DNA from: Nemertoderma westbladi
Lineage: Eukaryota; Xenacoelomorpha; Nemertodermatida; Nemertodermatidae
Reading direction: 5' to 3'
Assembly: GCA_032718475.1 (NCBI GenBank)
Contig: JAUCBJ010000387.1
Coordinates: forward strand, 1 to 42,212
Length of the DNA stretch: 42,212 nucleotides
The notes under the pieces were generated by a model. That model made no database searches. It was not told where the DNA came from and saw only the letters and a list, made by a program, of their open reading frames with translations. A program made the translations under genes and the position numbers. Of the stretch, positions 10,201 to 22,200 are shown piece after piece (position 1 is the stretch's first letter; the number at the start of each line of letters is the position of its first letter).

Positions 10201-13200
10201 GGTGGCGCAATTTTGTCGACAAGCCGGCACAGCCAATCTTAATATATATGTAATATATAATGCAGCTGCAATGCAGTATGCCGATCGTAGTAGAGGTAGT
10301 AGTATCATAGTACATTGATATTAAACTCATATAACTGAAGACGTCGGTAATTTATATATTATCTTCATATTTCCCTACATAAGATAAGATACGCTGCTGA
10401 ATGTGTTAGATTATTTTAATAAGATAGGAGTTATTTACTTATTTTTGTAGCAGCATGGTTAGAATTTTTTAATCAAATTTAAATTCCAAAACATAGTTCA
10501 TATATTCTAACTCACACCCAAGTTACATTTCCCATGTTATTATATTAATTTTCAGATTTACCGCACAATTTCTCCGACAAAAAGCAAGGGACGGTATGAT
10601 AGACGGCCAGAGTTTCACTCTGGGCGCCAAGTTGTCCATAAACGATGATTCTGTATCCTGGACATCCGGTACAATAGCTGTATACAAATACAGCGGAACG
10701 CCTACAAGTTCCGAAGTGAGTATAGTCCTTCGAAAACATATCCTTCCTCGCCTAAATTTGTTAATTATTAGCTTAAACTGCTTGAATAATTTAGACTAGG
10801 GCGCCAAATAAACACATTGGAATTCTAATATATTTATAAGTGAAATATTTTATATTTCAGGGGGATATTGATCCCATTATAGAGTTTTCTAGAGCTTCTC
10901 CTGAGCTGACCAAGCCAATAAGGGGTCACACATTCATGATGTATTTAGATCTTTATTTAGTGCCAGGGACAGTTAAAGATTATAAGGTAAGTAAGCGAAG
11001 GTACCGTACCGTACCGTACCACACTACATACAACTATCATTTGCAAATTAATCATTCGAGTTTTATGGAATTAGCGTTTTTACACTGTTGAATATAAAAA
11101 ATTTGACAGCGTTTATATAAGGTATTATTTTTTGTATCTTCGCAAGTGAATTATAAAAAGTTTTTCTGCAACTGTTTTGTCTGCAAATTTAAGAATTATA
11201 TTTTCAGAATGTAAGTAATATTTACCTGCGAAGTGCAACTATAGGTTATAACCTTTTGGCCTAATTTTTGTCTTTTATTAAATATTTTTTAGGTGAAGGT
11301 GGAAGTGGATCAGGTTCGCCCAAGATCGATATCGGTGTGCGACATACGTTTGTTATCGGTTGGTAACAACATGCCCTGTCTCAACCGAACCAACATAGAG
11401 TCGAGTAAACGATTCACAATAAGCGAAGATAAATCGCAGAAACAATTCATTAAAGGAATCCATCTCGACATCGGAATAACCTGCAACTCGGAATCTGTTA
11501 AGGACTTTCCTGTAAAAGATTTCAATAACTTGGTAAGCGTTGTATGTAGGCCAATTGTCAAGGCTCGCCCTGACTGCGTGGCTCGCCTTACTAAATATTA
11601 GGTTTTTTATGCTTTAAGATTATGAAGTAGAGACCTACATTTAATATTATTTATTAATATAAACTGAATATCACCAATATCTATCTAATTTCCTTAGGCT
11701 AGGTTTGAACTAACGCTATTAATTAGCGACGACCCCTTTATCGTTCCCCCTACTATTGACACTGTGTTAATATCGGGTTTCCTATACTACGGAGGTCTGC
11801 TGACCGCGGACAGCCCAATAACATACGATATAGAGGTGAGATCAATACACAAAGCTCTCATAAATATTAGTGCCAAGCAATATTACCTGATGAGAGAGAA
11901 AAAGTGAAAGAAACTAAACAAAAAACAGATAGTAAGGGGTAACTGGGAAACAACACCACAAACTTATGTTATGCTAATTATATTGGACTGTTGTGTTTCT
12001 ATTTTTATTAATTACTATCGAAATATAAGAAAGAACTCGATTCGATGTTTGTTGGAATACCAACCATTCCGGCCAATTAGATTGGTTTTGTAAGGTTGTT
12101 CGAACGAGTTTGCAAAATTAAATAATAATAAGTAAAGATTATAAAAGCTGGGACCTCAGGGCATTAAGGACTCCCAGCATTACCAGCTGGGCCCTCAGGG
12201 CATTAAGGACTCCCAGCATTACCAGCCGGGACCTCAGGGCATTAAGGACTCCCAGCATTACCAGCCGGGACCTCAGGGCATTAAGGACTCCCAGCATTAC
12301 CAGCCTTTTTAAATGAAAGTTTTATTTGAGTTCTAGAAATTTCCACCAAATTTTTTAATGAAATGGGTTTTTTGGGAAAATTAATGTTTTGTGACCGGTG
12401 TAGGAGGTACCAGGTACTACCGTAGTGCTTGGCTGCCTGATACACCGGTCCTAATACCTGAGAATTTAAGCGTGCTATATAAAAGCGGCTAATATTTACA
12501 CCATTGTAGCTGGAAAATGATACAAGCAATCAACATTTAGCCGAACTTCCACCGTGCGAGTTGGAGAGATTAAATAAAGAAGGGGAGCCACTCGGAGCCA
12601 GAGAAACGGTTTCATATCGGATAACCATGCCAATACCGGAGATGTACAGGTATTCATTCGGTGGTGATAACAGGAAACCGCTACTTATATAACAGATAAC
12701 CTGCCCACCTTGTTTACATGGTCCTTGAATTAATTTCAGTTAACCTACAACCGTTGCTATGGACCTACCTGTTTATGTTGTCTAGTAATTACTTACAGTG
12801 AGTGAACCTACAACCGCTGCTATGGACCTACCTGTTTATGTGGTCTATTAATTACTTGCAATGAACCTACAACCGTTGCTATGGACCTACCTGTTTATGT
12901 TGTCTATTAATTACTTGCAATGAACCTACACCCGTTGCTGTGGACCTACCTGTTTATGTTGTCTATTAATTACTTGCAGTGAACCTACAACTGTTGCTGT
13001 GGACCTACCTGTTTATGTTGTCTATTAATTACTTGCAGTGAACCTACAACCGTTGCTGTGGACCTACCTGTTTAGGTTGTCTATTAATTACTTGCAATGA
13101 ACCTACAACCGTTGCCGTGGAACTACCTGTTTATGTTGTCTATTAATTACTTGCAGTGAACCTACAACTGTTGCTGTGGACCTACCTGTTTATGTTGTCT

Positions 13201-16200
13201 ATTAAATACTTACAGTGAACCTACAACCGTTGTTGTGGACCTACCTGTTTAGGTTGTCTATTAATTACTTGCAGTGAACCTACAACCGTTGCTGTGGACC
13301 TACCAGTTTATGTTGTCTATTAAATACTTGCAATGAACCTACAACCGTTGTTGTGGACCTACCTGTTTATGTTGTCTATTAATTACTTGCAATGAACCTA
13401 CAACTGTTGCTGTGGACCTACCTGTTTATGTTGTCTATTAATTACTTGCAGTGAACCTACAACTGTTGCTGTGGACCTACCTGTTTATGTTGTCTATTAA
13501 TTACTTGCAGTGAACCTACAACTGTTGCTGTGGACCTACCTGTTTATGTTGTCTATTAATTACTTGCAGTGAACCTACAACTGTTGCTGTGGACCTACCT
13601 GTTTATGTTGTCTATTAATTACTTGCAGTGAACCTACAACCGTTGCTGTGGACCTACCTGTTTATGTTGTCTATTAATTACTTGCAGTGAACCTACAACT
13701 GTTGCTGTGGACCTACCTGTTTATGTTGTCTATTAATTACTTACAGTGAACCTACAACCGTTGTTGTGGACCTACCTGTTCATGTTGTCTATTAATTACT
13801 TCCAATGAACCTACAACCGTTGCCGTGGAACTACCTGTTTATGTTGTCTATTAATTACTTGCAGTGAACCTACAACTGTTGCTGTGGACCTACCTGTTTA
13901 TGTTGTCTATTAAATACTTACAGTGAACCTACAACTGTTGCTGTGGACCTACCTGTTTATGTGGTATATTAATTACTTGCAATGAACCTACAACCGTCGC
14001 TATGGACCTACCTGTTTATGTTGTCTATTAATTACTTGCAGTGAACCTACAACCGTTGCTGTGGACCTACCTGTTTATGTTGTCTATTAATTACTTGCAG
14101 TGAACCTACAACCGTTGCTGTGGACCTACCTGTTTATGTTGTCTATTAATTACTTGCAGTGAACCTACAACCGTTGCTGTGGACCTACCTGTTTATGTTG
14201 TCTATTAATTACTTGCAATGAACCTACAACCGTTGCTGTGGACCTACCTGTTTATGTTGTCTATTAATTACTTGCAGTGAACCTACACCCGTTGCTATGG
14301 ACCTACCTGTTTATGTTGTCTATTAATTACTTGTAGTGAACCTACAACTGTTGCTGTGGACCTACCTGTTTATGTTGTCTATTAATTACTTGCAGTGAAC
14401 CTACACCCGTTGCTATGGACCTACCTGTTTATGTTGTCTATTAATTACTTGTAGTGAACCTACAACTGTTGCTGTGGACCTACCTGTTTATGTTGTCTAT
14501 TAAATACTTACAGTGAACCTACAACTGTTGCTGTGGACCTAGCTGTTTATGTTGTCTATTAATTACTTGCAGTGAACCTACACCCGTTGCTATGGACCTA
14601 CCTGTTTATGTTGTCTATTAATTACTTGTAGTGAACCTACAACTGTTGCTGTGGACCTACCTGTTTATGTTGTCTATTAAATACTTACAGTGAACCTACA
14701 ACTGTTGCTGTGGACCTACCTGTTTATGTTGTCTATTAATTACTTGTAGTGAACCTACAACCGTTGCTGTGGACCTACCTGTTTATGTTGTCTATTAATT
14801 ACTTGCAGTGAACCTACAACTGTTGCTGTGGACCTACCTGTTTATGTTGTCTATTAATTACTTGCAGTGAACCTACAACCGTTGCTGTGGACCTACCTGT
14901 TTATGTTGTCTATTAATTACTTGCAGTGAACCTACAACTGTTGCTGTGGACCTACCTGTTTATGTTGTCTATTAATTACTTACAGTGAACCTACAACCGT
15001 TGTTGTGGACCTACCTGTTCATGTTGTCTATTAATTACTTGCAGTGAACCTACAACTGTTGCTGTGGACCTACCTGTTTATGTTGTCTATTAATTACTTG
15101 CAGTGAACCTACAACCGTTGCTGTGGACCTACCTGTTTATGTTGTCTATTAATTACTTGCAGTGAACCTACAACTGTTGCTGTGGACCTACCTGTTTATG
15201 TTGTCTATTAATTACTTGCAGTGAACCTACAACTGTTGCTGTGGACCTACCTGTTTATGTTGTCTATTAATTACTTACAGTGAACCTACAACCGTTGTTG
15301 TGGACCTACCTGTTCATGTTGTCTATTAATTACTTGCAGTGAACCTACAACTGTTGCTGTGGACCTACCTGTTTATGTTGTCTATTAATTACTTGCAGTG
15401 AACCTACAACCGTTGCTGTGGACCTAACTGTTTAGGTTGTCTATTAATTACTTGCAGTGAACCTACAACTGTTGCTGTGGACCTACCTGTTTATGTTGTC
15501 TATTAATTACTTACAGTGAACCTACAACCGTTGTTGTGGACCTACCTGTTCATGTTGTCTATTAATTACTTGCAGTGAACCTACAACTGTTGCTGTGGAC
15601 CTACCTGTTTATGTTGTCTATTAATTACTTGCAGTGAACCTACAACCGTTGCTGTGGACCTACCTGTTTATGTTGTCTATTAATTACTTGCAGTGAACCT
15701 ACAACTGTTGCTGTGGACCTACCTGTTTATGTTGTCTATTAATTACTTGCAGTGAACCTACAACTGTTGCTGTGGACCTACCTGTTTATGTTGTCTATTA
15801 ATTACTTACAGTGAACCTACAACCGTTGTTGTGGACCTACCTGTTCATGTTGTCTATTAATTACTTGCAGTGAACCTACAACTGTTGCTGTGGACCTACC
15901 TGTTTATGTTGTCTATTAATTACTTGCAGTGAACCTACAACCGTTGCTGTGGACCTAACTGTTTAGGTTGTCTATTAATTACTTGCAGTGAACCTACAAC
16001 TGTTGCTGTGGACCTACCTGTTTATGTTGTCTATTAATTACTTGCAATGAACCTACAACTGTTGCTGTGGACCTACCTGTTTATGTTGTCTATTAATTAC
16101 TTGCAGTGAACCTACAACCGTTGCTATGGACCTACCTGTTTATGTTGTCTATTAATTACTTGCAGTGAACCTACAACTGTTGCTGTGGACCTACCTGTTT

Positions 16201-19200
16201 ATGTTGTCTATTAATTACTTACAGTGAACCTACAACCGTTGTTGTGGACCTACCTGTTCATGTTGTCTATTAATTACTTCCAATGAACCTACAACCGTTG
16301 CCGTGGAACTACCTGTTTATGTTGTCTATTAATTACTTGCAGTGAACCTACAACTGTTGCTGTGGACCTACCTGTTTATGTTGTCTATTAAATACTTACA
16401 GTGAACCTACAACCGTTGTTGTGGACCTACCTGTTTAGGTTGTCTATTAATTACTTGTAGTGAACCTACAACCGTTGTTGTGGACCTACCTGTTTATGTT
16501 GTCTATTAATTACTTCCAATGAACCTACAACCGTTGCCGTGGAACTACCTGTTTATGTTGTCTATTAAATACTTACAGTGAACCTACAACCGTTGTTGTG
16601 GACCTACCTGTTTATGTTGTCTATTAATTACTTGCAATGAACCTACAACCGTTGTTGTGGACCTACCTGTTTATGTTGTCTATTAATTACTTGCAATGAA
16701 CCTACAACTGTTGCTGTGGACCTACCTGTTTATGTTGTCTATTAATTACTTGCAATGAACCTACAACCGTTGTTGTGGACCTACCTGTTTATGTTGTCTA
16801 TTAATTACTTGCAATGAACCTACAACTGTTGCTGTGGACCTACCTGTTTATGTTGTCTATTAATTACTTGCAATGAACCTACAACCGTTGCTGTGGACCT
16901 ACCTGTTTATGTTGTCTATTAATTACTTGCAATGAACCTACAACCGTTGTTGTGGACCTACCTGTTTATGTTGTCTATTAATTACTTGCAATGAACCTAC
17001 AACTGTTGCTATGGACCTACCTGTTTATGTTGTCTATTAATTACTTGTAGTGAACCTACAACCGTTGCTGTGGACCTACCAGTTTATGTTGTCTATTAAT
17101 TACTTGCAATGAACCTACAACCGTTGTTGTGGACCTACCTGTTTATGTTGTCTATTAATTACTTGCAATGAACCTACAACTGTTGCTGTGGACCTACCTG
17201 TTTATGTTGTCTATTAATTACTTGTAGTAAACCTACAACCGTTGTTGTGGACCTACCTGTTTATGTTGTCTATTAATTACTTGCAGTGAACCTACAACCG
17301 TTGTTGTGGACCTACCTGTTTAGGTTGTCTATTAATTACTTGCAATGAACCTACAACCGTTGCCGTGGAACTACCTGTTTATGTTGTCTATTAATTACTT
17401 GCAGTGAACCTACAACTGTTGCTGTGGACCTACCAGTTTATGTTGTCTATTAATTACTTGCAATGAACCTACAACCGTTGTTGTGGACCTACCTGTTTAT
17501 GTTGTCTATTAATTACTTGCAATGAACCTACAACTGTTGCTGTGGACCTACCTGTTTATGTTGTCTATTAATTACTTGCAATGAACCTACAACCGTTGTT
17601 GTGGACCTACCTGTTTATGTTGTCTATTAATTGCTTGCAATGAACCTACAACCGTTGCTGTGGACCTACCAGTTTATGTTGTCTATTAATTACTTGCAAT
17701 GAACCTACAACCGTTGTTGTGGACCTACCTGTTTATGTTGTCTATTAATTACTTGCAATGAACCTACAACTGTTGCTGTGGACCTACCTGTTTATGTTGT
17801 CTATTAATTACTTGTAGTAAACCTACAACCTTTGCTATGGACCTACCTGTTTAGGTTGTCTATTAATTACTTGCAGTGAACCTACAACCGTTGCTATGGA
17901 CCTACCTGTTTATGTTGTCTATTAATTACTTGCAGTGAACCTACAACTGTTGCTGTGGACCTACCTGTTTATGTTGTCTATTAATTACTTACAGTGAACC
18001 TACAACCGTTGTTGTGGACCTACCTGTTCATGTTGTCTATTAATTACTTCCAATGAACCTACAACCGTTGCCGTGGAACTACCTGTTTATGTTGTCTATT
18101 AATTACTTGCAGTGAACCTACAACTGTTGCTGTGGACCTACCTGTTTATGTTGTCTATTAAATACTTACAGTGAACCTACAACCGTTGTTGTGGACCTAC
18201 CTGTTTAGGTTGTCTATTAATTACTTGTAGTGAACCTACAACCGTTGTTGTGGACCTACCTGTTTATGTTGTCTATTAATTACTTCCAATGAACCTACAA
18301 CCGTTGCCGTGGAACTACCTGTTTATGTTGTCTATTAAATACTTACAGTGAACCTACAACCGTTGTTGTGGACCTACCTGTTTATGTTGTCTATTAATTA
18401 CTTGCAATGAACCTACAACCGTTGTTGTGGACCTACCTGTTTATGTTGTCTATTAATTACTTGCAATGAACCTACAACTGTTGCTGTGGACCTACCTGTT
18501 TATGTTGTCTATTAATTACTTGCAATGAACCTACAACCGTTGTTGTGGACCTACCTGTTTATGTTGTCTATTAATTACTTGCAATGAACCTACAACTGTT
18601 GCTGTGGACCTACCTGTTTATGTTGTCTATTAATTACTTGCAATGAACCTACAACCGTTGCTGTGGACCTACCTGTTTATGTTGTCTATTAATTACTTGC
18701 AATGAACCTACAACCGTTGTTGTGGACCTACCTGTTTATGTTGTCTATTAATTACTTGCAATGAACCTACAACTGTTGCTATGGACCTACCTGTTTATGT
18801 TGTCTATTAATTACTTGTAGTGAACCTACAACCGTTGCTGTGGACCTACCAGTTTATGTTGTCTATTAATTACTTGCAATGAACCTACAACCGTTGTTGT
18901 GGACCTACCTGTTTATGTTGTCTATTAATTACTTGCAATGAACCTACAACTGTTGCTGTGGACCTACCTGTTTATGTTGTCTATTAATTACTTGTAGTAA
19001 ACCTACAACCGTTGTTGTGGACCTACCTGTTTATGTTGTCTATTAATTACTTGCAGTGAACCTACAACCGTTGTTGTGGACCTACCTGTTTAGGTTGTCT
19101 ATTAATTACTTGCAATGAACCTACAACCGTTGCCGTGGAACTACCTGTTTATGTTGTCTATTAATTACTTGCAGTGAACCTACAACTGTTGCTGTGGACC

Positions 19201-22200
19201 TACCAGTTTATGTTGTCTATTAATTACTTGCAATGAACCTACAACCGTTGTTGTGGACCTACCTGTTTATGTTGTCTATTAATTACTTGCAATGAACCTA
19301 CAACTGTTGCTGTGGACCTACCTGTTTATGTTGTCTATTAATTACTTGCAATGAACCTACAACCGTTGTTGTGGACCTACCTGTTTATGTTGTCTATTAA
19401 TTGCTTGCAATGAACCTACAACCGTTGCTGTGGACCTACCAGTTTATGTTGTCTATTAATTACTTGCAATGAACCTACAACCGTTGTTGTGGACCTACCT
19501 GTTTATGTTGTCTATTAATTACTTGCAATGAACCTACAACTGTTGCTGTGGACCTACCTGTTTATGTTGTCTATTAATTACTTGTAGTAAACCTACAACC
19601 TTTGCTATGGACCTACCTGTTTAGGTTGTCTATTAATTACTTACAGTGAACCTACAACCGTTGTTGTGGACCTACCTGTTTAGGTTGTCTATTAATTACT
19701 TGCAGTGAACCTACAACCGTTGCTGTGGACCTACCAGTTTATGTTGTCTATTAAATACTTGCAATGAACCTACAACCGTTGTTGTGGACCTACCTGTTTA
19801 TGTTGTCTATTAATTACTTGCAATGAACCTACAACTGTTGCTGTGGACCTACCTGTTTATGTTGTCTATTAATTACTTGTAGTAAACCTACAACCGTTGT
19901 TGTGGACCTACCTGTTTATGTTGTCTATTAATTACTTGCAGTGAACCTACAACCGTTGTTGTGGACCTACCTGTTTATGTTGTCTATTAATTACTTGCAA
20001 TGAACCTACAACCGTTGCTGTGGACCTACCTGTTTATGTTGTCTATTAATTACTTCTAGTGAACCTACAACCGTTGCTGTGGACCTACCTGTTTATGTTG
20101 TCTATTAATTACTTGTAGTGAACCTACAACCGTTGCTGTGGACCTACCTGTTTATGTTGTCTATTAATTACTTGTAGTGAACCTACAACCGTTGCTGTGG
20201 ACCTACCTGTTTATGTTGTCTATTAATTACTTGTAGTGAACCTACAACCGTTGCTGTGGACCTACCTGTTTATGTTGTCTATTAATTACTTGTAGTGAAC
20301 CTACAACCGTTGCTGTGGACCTACCTGTTTATGTTGTCTATTAATTACTTGTAGTGAACCTACAACCGTTGCTGTGGACCTACCTGTTTATGTTGTCTAT
20401 TAATTACTTGTAGTGAACCTACAACCGTTGCTATGGACCTACCAGTTTATGTGGTGTATTAATTACTTGCAATGAACCTACAACCGTTGCTGTGGACCTA
20501 CCAGTTTATGTTGTCTATTAATTACTTGCAATGAACCTACAACCGTTGTTGTGGACCTACCTGTTTATGTTGTCTATTAATTACTTGTAGTGAACCTACA
20601 ACCGTTGCTATGGACCTACCTGTTTATGTTGTCTATTAAATACTTGCAATGAACCTACAACCGTTGTTGTGGACCTACCAGTTTATGTTGTCTATTAATT
20701 ACTTGCAATGAACCTACAACCGTTGTTGTGGACCTACCTGTTTATGTTGTCTATTAATTACTTGCAATGAACCTACAACTGTTGCTGTGGACCTACCTGT
20801 TTATGTTGTCTATTAATTACTTGTAGTAAACCTACAACCGTTGTTGTGGACCTACCTGTTTATGTTGTCTATTAATTACTTGCAGTGAACCTACAACCGT
20901 TGCTGTGGACCTACCTGTTTATGTTGTCTATTAATTACTTGTAGTGAACCTACAACCGTTGTTGTGGACCTACCTGTTAATCTTGTCTATTAATTACTTG
21001 TAGTGAACCTACAATCGTTGCGGTGTAACTACCAGTTTATGTGGTCTATTAATTACTTACAGTGAACCTACAACCGTTGTTGTGGACCTACCTGTTAATC
21101 TTGTCTATTAATTACTTGTAGTGAACCTACAACCGTTGTTGTGGACCTACCCTTTTATGTTGTCCATTAATTACTTGCAATGGACCTACAACCGTTGCCG
21201 TGGAACTACCTGTTTATGTTGTCCATTAATTACTTGCAATGAACCTACAACCGTTGCCGTGGAACTACCTGTTTATGTTGTCTATTAATTACTTGCAGTG
21301 AACCTACAACTGTTGCTGTGGACCTACCTGTTTATGTTGTCTATTAATTACTTGTAGTGAACCTACAACCGTTGCTATGGACCTACCAGTTTATGTGGTG
21401 TATTAATTACTTGCAATGAACCTACAACCGTTGCTGTGGACCTACCTGTTTATGTTGTCCATTAATTACTTGCAATGAACCTACAACCGTTGCCGTGGAA
21501 CTACCTGTTTATGTTGTCTATTAATTACTTGCAGTGAACCTACAACTGTTGCTGTGGACCTACCTGTTTATGTTGTCTATTAATTACTTGTAGTGAACCT
21601 ACAACCGTTGCTGTGGACCTACCTGTTTATGTTGTCTATTAATTACTTGTAGTGAACCTACAACCGTTGCTGTGGACCTACCTGTTTATGTTGTCTATTA
21701 TTTACTTGTAGTGAACCTACAACCGTTGCTGTGGACCTACCTGTTTATGTTGTCTATTAATTACTTGCAATGAACCTACAACCGTTGTTGTGGACCTACC
21801 TGTTTATGTTGTCTATTAATTACTTGTAGTGAACCTACAACCGTTGCTGTGGACCTACCTGTTTATGTTGTCTATTAATTACTTGTAGTGAACCTACAAC
21901 CGTTGCTGTGGACCTACCTGTTTATGTTGTCTATTAATTACTTGTAGTGAACCTACACCCGTTGCTGTGGACCTACCTGTTTATGTTGTCTATTAATTAC
22001 TTGTAGTGAACCTACAACCGTTGCTGTGGACCTACCTGTTTATGTTGTCTATTAATTATTTGCAATGAACCTACAACCGTTGTTGTGGACCTACCTGTTT
22101 ATGTTGTCTATTAATTACTTGTAGTGAACCTACAACCGTTGCTGTGGACCTACCTGTTTATGTTGTCTATTAAATACTTGTAGTGAACCTACACCCGTTG

